Shown here: one piece after another, positions 24,301-35,870 of the stretch
Numbering within the stretch: the stretch's first letter is position 1
Layout: each line of letters opens with the position of its first letter
Assembly (NCBI GenBank): GCA_964019415.1
Contig: OZ025877.1
Coordinates: forward strand, 5,735,742 to 5,799,741
Length of the DNA stretch: 64,000 nucleotides
Direction of reading: 5' to 3'
Origin: Ianthella basta
Lineage: Eukaryota; Porifera; Demospongiae; Verongiida; Ianthellidae
Position numbers and translations under genes: made by a program
The notes under the pieces: model-generated
The model's input: only the letters and a program-made list of their open reading frames with translations
Told to the model about the DNA's origin: nothing
Databases searched by the model: none

Positions 24301-27300
24301 CCGCCATGGTATAGCACTGAACAAACTGCGCAACACTTCCCTCGAGGAATTCCAGCTTCGTCGCCACTTGTAATGTCGTAACGAGGAAGAGGTGTCAACT
24401 GCAACGTCCGGGGACCACGGGAACCCAGGGAATGGCAGAAATGAACCAAGACAAAAATGAACAACTCAACAATGCGCTACATGAGGTCCAAGCCACACTG
24501 CGCATGCATACAAAGCACGTGACAGCATTACATCATGCATACAACACATGGAATGAATAATGCAAATAACAATACACCACATGGTACAACCAAAACTCAT
24601 GTTGGTATGATAGTGTAGACAGCTATACAGCTGTCACCATCAGTGGCTGTATAGCTGTCAAAACGTTTGGCATTAATTTCCTGTTCCTGGCTAGTGAAGT
24701 TTTAATTGCTCCATGTCTACACCTAGCCACAAACGTTTCTTCACAGTGTAGTCATTACTACGGAAAAGTGTCATTGTTTTCTGAGTTAAGCAGGCTATGA
24801 GATCCATCCCATAAGCAACACTGGTGCCATTGGAAACTGCAAATATTCCACAGTCTTTGCCACCTGCTTGTTTTGTCCAGGCACCATCTTTATAGTGCAT
24901 GGGCTGCACTGAAACATGCTATGAATCAACTTCACTGATGGCTTCCAAGGACACATACTAAGAATCATACACTTCACCACTTTCCTGTCAGTGATGCAGC
25001 GCTGTAGTTCAGTGGTTTCCACAAGCATGAAACCTATACACAATGTTACCAGCTTCAAGTTTGAAAAGCATATTTTGCATGTATATAATTCTTGACCTCA
25101 GTCCCCCTTAAATTGCTGATGGCAAAACCGTTGAGCAGAGTTGATGTATCAGTCTTAGCATACTGCCATTTCTTAGCATTGTCTTGTCCATCTGGGTTAG
25201 TTTTATGTTGATGACTTGAGTCCACACAGCATCAACATTAACTAAAGGTGTGACTGGAGGTACAGGAGGAGGCACATTGTCCATTACATATGTACGTACT
25301 TCTCCTGTGGTTTTAGGTGAAGGGGAAGGCACAACTATTGCATTGGAGGTACTTAGGCATTCCATCACCCATCAACAGCTTCCTCATTTGAGATACATGA
25401 ACCTTTAATTCCATCAGCCACTTTCTCACCTATTCCACCATGGTGAAGGATCCTGGAAAAGTGTAAATTCATGGCACTTCCGGTCCTCCCTGCAGTAGGT
25501 TATTTTTGAGTTATATGCTTGCATAGATTCCTGGGTAAATTGTCTTGTCTCTGAACTGTTTGAGGCAATCAAGAGACTTTGACCAGGATCGGATTTTGCT
25601 AAAGGTGGCAAGGCTAGCTATGTAGCTGCACTTCACAGAGTCAATCATGAATGGCAAGGCACTCCATGCATCCTGCTTGTCGACTGTCAGAGCCAACACG
25701 GCTGAAGGTGAGGAGTGTCTCAGCAATGTCTCCTTTCCTGATGGCATTCATCCACCTGACCTTTACAGTCTTTGCCTGGACACACAGGCCGTGCACAGGC
25801 GTCAGACCCAGAGCAATCCACAAGTGTGGCCAAACAGAACTATTCTGTGTTTCTTGCCCTGCATAGCCCATTCTTCCAATGTCAATGCCAGTTCTGGCCC
25901 TTGGTCATCTAGCTTGGCTGACATAGCCTACTCCTCAAGGACACTGGATCTTGTCCACCATCCTGCACAAACTTGAGCACGTTCTCTATCAGCTTGGCCT
26001 TCTTTTACTCACAGAATTCAGGAGCTTAAACTCTTAGCAATTTCTTTCATCCCAGAAACCAAACCCTTCTCTGGCCTTCTCCTAAGGTCCACCAGTTCTT
26101 CAGGAGAGCTATGAAGCGAATTGCAAATCTAGTGGTCAGTCGCAGCCAAGAGATCCTAGGTGATTGAGAAATGATGCAGCTTGTTCACCGTCAGCATAGG
26201 TACTGGTCTTACTAGTCTGTAAAGCTCACTTCACAGCATTTGTGATTAACTTTTGTAACAGCTACTGCTCGTTGTCCTCCATCGTTGTAAATGTCCTTCC
26301 ACTGGATAACTAGTTCTGAGTCTCACCTGTTTCTGAAATTCGATTGCTTATGCAGAAGGGCTAGCCACATGTCTCATCATGCAATGATTTCCCACCACAG
26401 GCAAAACACACTAAGTTTGACGCAAATGGCCCTGCACCCCATACACTTATACATTATGCATATCAAGCTTAAGGCATGCCAGTGTTGGAGCCTGTTTGGC
26501 TGCTGTGCTTGTATGGACACCTAAAGTATCTAACACAAGGTAATGGCAGTGAAGTGTGCACCCATCCTTCATTTTTCAGGATCTGGAACTCGAAGTCTCC
26601 CTTTGGCACTGTGGCTGCTACACAGACTAGGTCAGCCATTTTGTCATTGAATTGGGTAACGTCACAGGAAAATATGGTGAGGAGAGAGGAATCAATCTCC
26701 CATGCATTTAAACAACTTGTGAGCTACTGGTCTTCCCTCCATTGAACAGATCCTGCTGGGCTTATCTGATGGGAAGGTGAAGTTGTACAATGTATCCACT
26801 CAGAAAGTGATGTCTGAGATTCTATGTGGTCAGGACTATCCTCGGTTGGTTGCAGCTGCATTATGAGGACACACCTAAGGATCGTGTACATACGTATGTG
26901 TGCTTCAGACTTACATTTGTACTCTCTTTTGCCCGCAGAATCATTTCGTTAGCCTGTCATCCTCTATCAGGCCATTTTGCCTGCTCTGCTGCTACAGACA
27001 AGCTTAAGGTGACTACAGGCCTTACTTCCCCCAACCTTCCTTCCTCAAGGAGTGCAGAAATGCTGTTCAAAGTGAACGGAGCTTTGTCTATATGGGATCT
27101 CTCCAGTAGATCAAATAAGGTACTAATGAGTGCTATCCTTGTCCATTACATTGTCATCTATCCTACTTCACCTTATCTTTTTGAGCAGATGTTTACCGAG
27201 GTACCAGCTGCAGTGAACAGCATTGCCTTCAACCATAATGGGAACCTAATTATTGCTGGATGCTCTGATGGGGGTCTGCGATTGTTTGGTACGCGTACAA

Positions 27301-29329
27301 CATATCTCCTTCACTGAGGCCTGCATTGTGCACTTTAGTCTGTGTTTCATTTGTACTTGTGCTCTTCATTTGAACAAGTTGGTCAATTTAGCCTCTTTCA
27401 CTGCCCTTAATTGCAAATACCACAAATGTCAGTACTTCACTGAATGTATTTCTTTTGTAGTGTACATGCAGTAGCATGTGTATATGTGAAGCTGACAGTA
27501 AGTCCCTCCTCATATGTCTGATGCAGATGTACATCGCAATGAGCTGCTACAGGAGTGGCAGGCGCACCAAGGCCAGGTCCTGCAAGTTCAGTACAGTGAG
27601 GACGATAACAGCATCTTCAGTGTTGGTGAAGACAAAACTGTAAGTTATGGTGCCGAGGTGTACTATAGCAACTTTTGCATAGCTTGACATGCTCTTTGTG
27701 TTAGATTCATGCTCACTCAATACATTGTACAATTAGTTCACCAATCCTTTGCTCTGTCTTACACTCACGTGTTTAGTGTATTATTCACTGTCTTGTTATG
27801 CCACTAGCTCAAGGTGTGTGAAGGGTAAGGTGTCATTTGTTGTTGTCCTGTGTCTTGTACTTTTGCTATTAGTTTGTTGAGTGGAGCACTCTCAGGACCG
27901 GTAGGAGACAGAGGAGCATTGTCCTTGAGGACCCATTGTACCAGGACAGCAGTCTGCCACTGAGTGGGGCTTTTGCACTTGACTGTGAAGGAAAACATAT
28001 GCTAATGCGAGGGAGAGAAGATGCTTACCTTTATGCAGTGGGTTGTGGGATGTGTACTACGTATGCCCGTGTGTGTCATAGCATTCGAATTCTTCAATAG
28101 CCTATAATGAAATGCAATAATGGTATGTTATTGCACAACTGTATGCAGTGTTTTCTTTATATGTATGAGAGATTAATGTCACGCACCCCTTCCTACCTAG
28201 AAGATGAGATTATACCGAGGATCGATTGACTGTAAGCTTACCTGCCTAATAACCTAGCTAGCTTTACCCTGAGGAACCACCCCACAGGGGGCAGGAGCCG
28301 CTTTTGCCTTTAAGGGGGTGGTCACCCCCCCCCCCCCCCAGGTGCTCCAGTATATGGCGCCTGTAGTATGGCAATGAGATCATCAGTTATTCTGGAAGTG
28401 GTAGTGATGTCATACCATTTCCTGAGGCAGGTGTGACACCTAAGATACTCCAGTATCTCAGGTGTCACAGTCGTCAGGTGTCACAGTTGTCAGCCGTCTT
28501 TAGCTAACACATAGAGGACACCTGGGAAATGGCCCACCACGTTATCACGCCTTATTGGCGGAGAGAAAAGGATAAACTGAAACAGGACGGAGCTTCCTCA
28601 TCACTGCAGTCAAAGTCACAGTAGTCAAGGACGCCGCTTACACTCACTGTATTCATTCACCGTAGACCTATCACTTGAGTTTTAGTACACCATGGTGCCA
28701 TTTGCACTGTCTGACATTACAACACTTCCACTCGACATGTGACCCGGCCTGGAAGTGTAGGGCGAGGGTACTGATGTTAACTACATTCAACTCGTTAAAT
28801 TACATTTAATTATCAATTTTCAACATACGTAGCACAATATATGACCACAAACTGGTACAAACATCCATATAATATGCCTATTTATTTTACACTGTTGAAG
28901 CATTACCTCTGCAGCTATGTGACATGGTATGATGGTGGAGCCGATTGTTGACACAGTGGGACAACTCAAATAGTGTCCATGCCAAAAATGCCTGGAACAG
29001 TACTAGAGGCCCTGGCCTCTATTTGTACAAATGCAGTATTTGTACTTTTAATTTACTGCATACTATTTACACACATATAGGAAAATGAGCAGTAAGCTTT
29101 GTAACTAAATGTTTTAAGTGAAGTCTTTACGTAAGGACTTACGTACACAACCTTTTCCTGCATTCTTTCCTAGCTAACCCAGCCAGCAAAGATGTCACCT
29201 ATATTGAAGATCTCGGGCCATACTGCACACCTAACGTCTGTGGACTGGTCTGGTGTTAGAGCCCTCAACACCTGTGTCACTGCCTCCGCGGACCACACAC
29301 TGAGGATCACTAACCTGCTTACACAGTAG
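21343..29329 (+). CDS. WDR91: WD repeat-containing protein 91
   Basis: 14 exons: 21343-21465, 21652-21916, 22394-22531, 22673-22880, 22944-23188, 23276-23361, 23453-23547, 26580-26676, 26750-26844, 26939-27119, 27189-27288, 27527-27639, 27873-28037, 29174-29329; 2067 nt, 688 aa (human 747). WDR91 works on endosomes as a Rab7 effector that restrains PI3P synthesis and helps early-to-late endosome conversion. The N-terminus has a LisH-like helix (EYLLFRGFTETLRSF), then a conserved helical region (KRKEWKEWL), a coiled-coil stretch (about 190-230), a Ser/Pro/Lys-rich linker, and a C-terminal WD40 propeller (for example VHCKISPNGAFIASVD, NSIAFNHNGNLIIAGCSDGG, SVGEDKTFVEW, TSVDWSG). It ends ADHTLRITNLLTQ. 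The exon 13 donor is GTGGGT, a weaker site than most here. Intron 7 is swollen to 3 kb by mobile-element relics. Exon 4 uses the CCAG acceptor at 22672, required by phase. Confidence 0.95.
22005..22214. mobile_element. MITE-like element with ~40-bp terminal inverted repeats
   Basis: In WDR91 intron 2. The left end reads GTAGGGGGTTTCCGAACAAG followed by GTGGGGTTTCCGAACA. The right end is its reverse complement with few changes (TGTTCGGAAACCCC...TGTTCAGAAACCCCC...ACTAC). Internal sequence is about 110 bp with no frame. Size and structure fit a miniature inverted-repeat DNA transposon. The flanks TAA/TTA may be part of the target-site duplication, but the exact ends are uncertain. Confidence 0.7.
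23640..24640 (-). mobile_element. LTR-retrotransposon relic: partial LTR and gag
   Basis: In WDR91 intron 7, antisense to the gene. Reading minus, a possible LTR (about 24620 down to 24375) precedes TGGCGACGAAGC, which looks like a tRNA primer-binding site directly after the LTR. A gag-like frame follows (start region 24367; ISGRLEPFDP, YLERVELYFEAN), shifts frame near 24150, and continues as YYEPKKVVMAARFHF, SGESVAVYLAELRKL, FGESLDEVLHDRLVCG, ERELTLDKAL. This is the Ty3/gypsy capsid pattern. The element ends within gag; protease, RT and integrase are absent here. It is a dead, truncated copy. Confidence 0.75.
24690..25960 (-). mobile_element. Decayed transposon fragment with Ulp1-like protease end
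   Basis: Also in WDR91 intron 7, minus strand. The frame at 24691-24909 contains KQAGGKDCGIFAVSNGT and ends with a basic tail; Q-x-G-x-DCG-F-A is the active-site end (Gln and Cys) of Ulp1/SENP-type C48 cysteine peptidases, which are carried by several DNA transposon families (for example KDZ elements). Further frames upstream (25108-25368, 25426-25611, 25511-25747, 25641-25871) are open in pieces, with stops and shifts between. The C-terminal catalytic end is recognisable; the catalytic His/Asp part is not clearly preserved. The superfamily is unresolved. Confidence 0.55.
25961..26579. other. Rest of WDR91 intron 7
   Basis: Between the Ulp1-like relic and exon 8. Short scattered frames only. 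It may be an extension of the same element, but I see no diagnostic motif. Confidence 0.5.
28038..29173. other. WDR91 last intron with poly-C tract and short repeats
   Basis: This 1.1-kb intron contains a C-tract at about 28326-28340 and, at 28420-28500, repeated AGGTGTCACA(G/C) words partly in inverted orientation. A CpG-containing block near 28500-28700 differs from surrounding AT-rich sequence and may be a repeat insertion. No frame is supported. Confidence 0.5.
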
Positions 29330-30128
29330 TGTTGCATAGACATACCGTACAACACAGTGAGCAGCGTAGCATTCCATGTGCAAGTGAATGTAGTGGTTGA
29401 TATACGTACTTGTGTCCTAAGCTAACTGAAAGAGGTCTACGCATACTGTTATGTAGTTATCATGACTGTATCATGCATTGTTGGTTTATTGTTCATTTTG
29501 GGTCTCTGTATTAACTGTGCAAGATTACATATCTGGCTGTAGTCACAGACTGCCTCCTGTGCATGTCTGTACGTTGTCCCTGTCCACCACTTCACTGCAT
29601 GCACCAAATAGACATGGATCACATTCACATTAAGATGCACAAGGGAATGTATAATTATCGGTTCCAAGGTGGTCTAAATCCTGTAGACGTGGCCATCAGT
29701 TCTCTGGTGTTCGTTATAACAACCATTGTGTCAATGGAAAAGGAAGTGATGAAGTCTCTTGAGGGCTTTCATGTAGCATGCACCTCCTGAATGGAGTCAT
29801 GATTCTCAACCAGAGAACAGTCACACACTAGAATGCTGCTAGAAGCATCCTAAGTGAAACATCCTGCCACTTTGCTCCACAAAACAAGAAAAAAGGCAAT
29901 TGGAAAATATACAGTACAGTTAGTGAACAGCACCAGTATAAACAGTGTGGCAATGACCCCAGCTGGGAAGCCTGGCAAAGAGCATCACATTATAATCAAT
30001 ATTATAATTAATCATTTTAGAAACTAACTACGAAAGAAAAATACCCATTTCCCCCTGGTGACTTGCATAAGTAGTGAATTAGTATTTAAAGAGTGTGTAA
30101 CTGTTGACCAGCTTTAGTCATGAGTCAG
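29330..30128. other. Convergent intergenic region
   Basis: WDR91 (+) and the orphan membrane gene (-) converge here, so both 3' ends lie in these ~800 bp. No exon was recognised. Frames at 29449-29667 (-) and 29563-29790 (+) overlap each other and show no family resemblance. Confidence 0.6.
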
Positions 30129-33068
30129 CTAATTATAAGGATCGAACAATTCTTCATCCGCTTCTAGTCCCTGGGATGTATCATGTGCTTGCTCTAGATC
30201 TGTTTGCTGTGGGGACCACTTCAACCAAGCAGAAATGAACTTCTTCATAAAGATGCTTATGACACCAAGCAGTATGGGAGTGGCAAGGGAGTTAATGAAT
30301 GAAAGGGTGTTGCTCCCTTTTGCCTCTACATTAGTGACTGATCCCATAGCAGCAACAGCAAACCCATAACACATGATCATGAGCAGCAGAGGAAGCACAG
30401 CAACTGCACGAAGCACCATGGAGCTGGAGTGCACCCGTTGGTTAGAAGGAGTACAAAGGTGAGCAACTGAAGTGTATAGCAGTGAGAGGAAGCTTGTGAG
30501 GCAGGATAGAGCTAGCACAAGCATCATCACATTAGTGACTATTGCAAATGGTGCAGCAGAAATGGCAAGCACAATCATCGATCCATGATATAATACCAGT
30601 TGCAAAACTACCAAGTCCATCCACAGTACAATTGTGGTTACAAGGCGCTCAGCTGGTCTCTTTCTTCCGCAACACAACAGTGTGGCAGGGTACTTGAATA
30701 TGCAGGGAACAGCCACTGTTGCCTTCCTAGCTGTGTATATAGCCACAGGCAGTTCCACAACCAGAGTAAAGAAATGTGCACCGAGCATGATGTATACAGC
30801 ATAATCTCCAGCATTCCTGTGAGTAGTAATGTACTCGAAAGCAGTCATTGCATATATACTGCACAATACTCCCAAGAGCCCAACTGCAGTGCTTGACACA
30901 CCCCAGAACATCCCATACATGTCATACGAGTAAGTGAATGTCTTCTGTGCATACTCTTTGAATACCATCTTCAGGAGGACGGCAGAGACAATCCACACAA
31001 ACATGACTTGGAAGAATATTCCACTCAGTATAATTATATACACTGCTGTGGCTGCCACACTTGCCTTGCCAACTGCTGAGAATGGGGTGTGACTTGTTAA
31101 TGTCCCACATGCTCGTTTTACATAGCCCAAGTTTGTTCTGTGCTCCATCTGTCCAAGTGCATAGTCTTGAAGCTAATACAACAGACAGGAAGAGACACTA
31201 AAATTTATGTGAAAGAAGCACACTAGAGTATATAATTATATAAAATTGTGCACTCTGCTAAAGTCATCTGATCGACCCTGTACCTTGTATATCTACACTC
31301 ATGTCACACAAACAAGCTCAACAAGCTCTGACTACATCATTATGGTCTCCATAACTAGAATAGAACTATACAATTGTACAATAATTTTAAAATCCTAAGC
31401 ACCATTTGCATTGAATAGTCACCATTCATCCTCTGCTGAACACCCTGGAAGACATAGCATGCATACTCATTGCCCTATATAGAACCAGCTGAAGATATGT
31501 GTTCCTGCAGTACTAATGGTATCAGACAGCACGGTAGTGCTGTCTATGTAGGGATGGCAGTGGTTGTTTGTATGCTGTAATACAAACGAAAAGTCGTGCT
31601 ACTCCTGAACAGGACCGAAAACCGGCAAACGAAGCTTACCATGACGAAGCGGGGACTGAACAGTGCCCATAACTAACCTTACTTCACAGCGAAGGTGCGC
31701 CTACACGTAGATAGCGCCCTCGACATTTCCCACGTTTCGTCTTCTTATTCTTCTTATTCTTCTTCTTCTTTGACAGCCGTAGCGCACGAACCAGAGGGAC
31801 CAGGAGAATACTTCACCCACCATATTGCACCTTTTTTGGCTGGCTGCATTCCTTTGTAGGTTAGAAGGCGGCGCGAGTTAGTGCGGAAGACGGCGCTTGC
31901 CACGACTCCTGCCGTGTTGCTTGGCCAAGCGGAACGGACGCCATTTTCAAATTACGTAATTAAACCGGATGAAACCGGAGTGACTGGTGCCATTTATTAG
32001 CAGCTGCAGCAGTTAGCTTGCGCGCCGTTTGAAGGACTTTTGCGGTCGTGCGTGCATTTCCCAGCCACGGTTGGCTTCCGGTCGCCGTTCCTCGCTGGGT
32101 TAACGCGGAACCTAGGTGCTAGCCCACACCTTGAGTTCTAGGATTACAGAAATGAGGTATAATGCCTTCACCAATGCCCTATGGCTGAGATTAAGTGACT
32201 GTGTGTTGCTTAAGCTTAGCTGCCCACTATAAAAAGTACAGAAACTAGAAATAATAAAAATTTTCTACAAAAATTGTAAGAATGTAGGGATGGCATAAAA
32301 AGGACAGAAACAAGTAAAGGCTGTTACACAGTGGAGCATTAACCATCGTCCCTACATTCAAGGATGTAGGACTATAAGGTGCAACATTCTTGCATGTAGG
32401 GACCATGGTTAATGCTCCACTGTGTAACAGCCTTTACTTGTTTCTGTCCTTTTTATGCCATCCCTACATCCTTACAATTTTTGTAGAAAATTTTTATTAT
32501 TTCTATACTTATTGGTTTTGTGTGCGTGTGTAATATGCATAAATACATTTATGCTGTATGATATCAATGACTGTGTGTCATTCAAACCCACCGCAACTGT
32601 CATTTCACTCAAAAAGTCTTTCATCATGGTATGACAGGGGGCAGTTACCATGGTGATTGTAATATGGGGTGGGTCCCATTCCATGAAGTAGTTGAGAGTG
32701 AAGAGAACCAGGCGATTGACATAGGTACTGTCTCCTAGAAGGAACACAGGAGAAGACGCCCACATCCACAGTTCACTGTCGCAAGTCTGGTCACTGGATA
32801 AGTTGAATCTCGTTCCATTAGCAAGGACCAGTTGGTAGGTGACCAACACAGAGTAGGGAAGGTGTTGGTTAGGAGGATAGAAGGCTGTATACAACTGGTT
32901 CTTAGTGTTGAAACCACTGGAATTGGAACCTACACTGGCTCTCTCAAACTCAGCATAGCTGTCTGTACAGGGTAATTCTTGCTGGACAGTGCTACCAGTG
33001 GCGAGGATTGGCAGGAGCACAAACACTGGTATAAGACAGACAACATGACTCTCTATGAAGTGTGACAT
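30129..33068 (-). CDS. Orphan protein: secreted-type ectodomain plus ~7 TM helices
   Basis: Two exons (minus): 32547-33068 (start ATG 33068) and 30129-31172, joined in phase 0; 1566 nt, 521 aa. Exon 1 encodes a signal peptide (hydrophobic core VVCLIPVFVLLPILA) and a ~150-residue ectodomain with several N-glycosylation sequons (NSS, NGT, NLS, NDT) and at least three Cys. Exon 2 encodes about seven hydrophobic helices, roughly at AVYIIILSGIFFQVMFVWIV, SSTAVGLLGVLCSIYAM, YIMLGAHFFTLVVELPVA, LVVLQLVLYHGSMIVL, FAIVTNVMMLVLALSCL, VLPLLLMIMCYGFAVAAM and TPILLGVISIFMKKF, then an acidic tail. I recognise no named family; the topology resembles a receptor or transporter but no GPCR motif is evident. 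Decayed copies lie upstream, showing a tandem-duplicating family. The 1.4-kb intron holds the hairpin repeat, copy B. Confidence 0.8.
31521..32504. repeat. Dispersed ~990-bp repeat, copy B, with 116-bp-arm hairpin
   Basis: In the only intron of the orphan membrane gene, in the same orientation as copy A at 3855-4850. It ends in an almost perfect inverted repeat: arms 32247-32362 and 32389-32504 (116 nt each, a handful of mismatches) around a 26-nt loop. Arm landmarks include ATAATAAAAATTTTCTACAA and CACAGTGGAGCATTAACCAT. The hairpin ends 42 bp from the splice donor of exon 1. The middle of the repeat is CpG-rich with a (TTC)n-like tract. No protein-coding frame is shared between the two copies. 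Confidence 0.9.
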
Positions 33069-33109
33069 TTCCAACTGACTTGTATACAGTTATAACTGGC
33101 CATGGCTGC

Positions 33110-33160
33110 TATATCAGTGGTGTACTACACCCCCACCCCCTCCCCTCCTCCCCATTCCCA
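33110..33160. repeat. C-rich tract upstream of the orphan gene
   Basis: A short pyrimidine tract of CCCC-rich sequence about 50 bp upstream of the orphan gene's start codon. It could be promoter sequence or the remains of a poly-C repeat like those at 20850 and 53640. Confidence 0.4.
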
Positions 33161-33439
33161 TTATACTCACAGATTCATTTTCACCTGCTTTACTTGATGC
33201 TTCACTTTTAACGATTACATTCAGATTCATAGTGCTACAAACATCACATGACCATTCCTTTTCCAGAGTGCATACACAGTACTATAAATAGTCACGATAT
33301 CATTTTCATTGCTACATAGCAGATACTGTAAGGGTTGAATAATATTTGAGCAAACATGTCAATAGATGGATAATGTAAGACCTTTGTTGTCAAAATGTCT
33401 TTCTTGTCTGTTTACTGACCTGCTACTGTTCACTCCAGA

Positions 33440-33650
33440 GTCATCAATTCCATATCAGTTGTGTGTTCCGTTTCATGTGGGGATGACTTTAATCAAGCAG
33501 AAATGTACTTATTCATGGGAGGTGCATACTAATCACACCAAGCAGTATACATGGATGCAAGTTTATCAATGAAGGGGTGCTGTACGTTCCACTTCACATC
33601 CTCAACTAGTGATTGAGCCCATAGCAGTTACATTAACTTTAACCTTGTCC
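33440..33650 (-). pseudogene. Decayed C-terminal exon fragment of the orphan 7-helix family
   Basis: The segment carries AAGCAGAAATG, then CACCAAGCAGTAT and TGATTGAGCCCATAGCAG, matching in order the last part of the intact exon 2 near 30220-30350, but with insertions, deletions and no open frame. It is a partial third copy of the family. Confidence 0.65.
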
Positions 33651-33879
33651 CATCCCACTTTCTGAGAAACTTCACAAGCCAATGCAGTGCAATGCCCAAC
33701 AATCAACACAGAATTGTATGTCACTGGGGAATATGCAGTAACTCACACATGCAGCAGCACAAAATCAGAAGTACATATTCCATAATCCACACACGGACAA
33801 TACGCCTAAGTTAATTTTCACACAGACACATACAGTGCACTCTGTGTTGTACATTCAGTTCTATTTAATTGAACTAGTG

Positions 33880-35870
33880 TGTGGCTTTCTCAGTGATGAA
33901 TCATACATTGATCAAGCAATTCTTCATCCACGCCTTGCTCTTGAAAAGTTTCATTTGCAATTGCTTGCTCCATTCCCTATTAGGACCACTTAAACCAAGC
34001 AGAAATGAAAATTCTTTAGGAAGATGCTTACGACTCCAAGTAGTATGGGCAAAGCAATGGAGTTAATGAATGAAAAACTGCATTGCCCTTTTCATATCCA
34101 CATCAGTGACAAAACCTGCAGTGGATGAGGAGAGAATTACATCACAGTCTATATCAATCTCGTGAAAGGTCAGCTTGATTACAGTTGGCCACTGCAGTAG
34201 TCAGGCCGGGCTAGGTTGCACTAAGCACCAATATGCAGCCTGGTGTTGTGATTCAGAATTCATTCTATGAACATAACAGATAACTCTGAATTATTGTGGC
34301 AAGAACAGCTAGCACAGCAATTCCGAAATATGTTACAGACATCATTATCAGGGACAATCTCTTGTAATGTATTACTAGAAGAGACTATACACACTACAGC
34401 TATCAATTGCTGAGCTGATAGACCTTTCAAGTGCCCAACACACACCTGCATATACGTAGTACAATCACATGTAGGTCGAGAGGAAATGAATAATATACAG
34501 TACTTATGCGAAGAGTACTAATATAGCATTATAGGAGGAAGTCAGCAATAGGAGGAATTAAGTGAGCATAACAGCAGCATGATATTCCCACATGGCTACC
34601 AAATTTTGTTCTGGGTTTATTGTATAATCATAACACTATGTGCGTGTAGCACAGTGATTTAACAGCAGAACACTTTGACATGTATTTCATGCAGCCATGT
34701 CAGTCACATGCACTCTCACCTTTACCTGCTCATTGCTAATGTACAATCTACACCCAATAATCAACAATTATAACACTGTCATCCAATTACAGAAGAGTTT
34801 ACTACAATTCGCTCAGCACTTGCACAGAAGCGTAATACATGATGCCAACATCATACACAACTAGCAATGTATAGTAATGCACTGGGCGATATTCAATGTT
34901 TTCTATTTGACACACTGCAATGTTGATAGCGACCAAAACTGTGAGTATGGAGGTGAAGGGAATGTTTTATACTGTGTGATGTGCTGTGTATGCTCCCAAC
35001 CACTTTCATGCTTTCCACACATACCATATATGGACATATCTATAGAAGCCAAGGGTGAGCTGTGTTATGATATTTGCTCTACAAATTATTAGAGGCTGGG
35101 TACAAATTGATACCTAGTCCCTTCAACAGCTGAAGCATGAGCTTAAAGTTTGGCGGATGGCAGCATGACCTGTGGTGATGATGAAATTATGGCCTAGCAC
35201 CTTTGTCCATTTTACTACAGTGTTTCTTTATTCTCCTGAAGGCTTCTGCTCAGTGCATGGAAAGAGCAAAATGCGGCTACAAGGAGCTAGTCATCACTGT
35301 GAAGCAGACAACACTGTGTGCATGGGGACCTCTCGCAAGCCATACATGCTTCTTCAGCAGTGGGGTACTGTTTTGCTCAGTTAAGAATATGCACTGAAAT
35401 CAAGGTTATTGTATCACACAAACCCACTGAAGCAGTCATTTTGCTCAAAACTTCTCTCATCCTGCATGGCAGAACAAGTGGCAGTGGTTGTGGCGATGGT
35501 GGCATGGGGTAGCTTCAATTCCATGAAGCAGTTGAGAGTAGAGAGAATGTAGCTTTTGCTACAGGTAGTATCATCTATAGGGAATTTTGGGGAAGACACC
35601 CAAACCCACAGTTTTGTGCTGCAACCCTGATCACTGGATACGCAGGTTGAGTTTGTATCATTGGCAAGGACCAGTTGGTAAATGATAACGAGTAGGGAAG
35701 GTGTTGGTTGGGCAAGTAGAAAGCTACATACAACTGGTTCCTGAATTGTTACCACTGATTTTAAAGCCAACAGTTACACTGACTCTCTCAAACTCATCAT
35801 ACTTGCTTGTACAAGATAGTTCTCATGGGATGGTGCTCCTGTCAACAAGGGGTGGCAGCAGTAGGCACAC
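33880..35870 (-). pseudogene. Tandem pseudogene of the orphan 7-helix protein
   Basis: Exon-2-like sequence lies at 33890-34100 (ATCAAGCAATTCTTCATCCA, AACCAAGCAGAAATGAA, AAGTAGTATGGGCAAAGCAA, GTTAATGAATGAAA) and exon-1-like sequence at about 35400-35870, in the same order and strand as the intact gene. The exon 1 copy keeps an open stretch (35414-35770) with TYQLVLAN-, SDQ-C- and W-type residues shared with the intact ectodomain, but it lacks an open signal peptide and has an upstream stop. The transmembrane exon is mostly lost. It is a decayed tandem duplicate. Confidence 0.75.
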
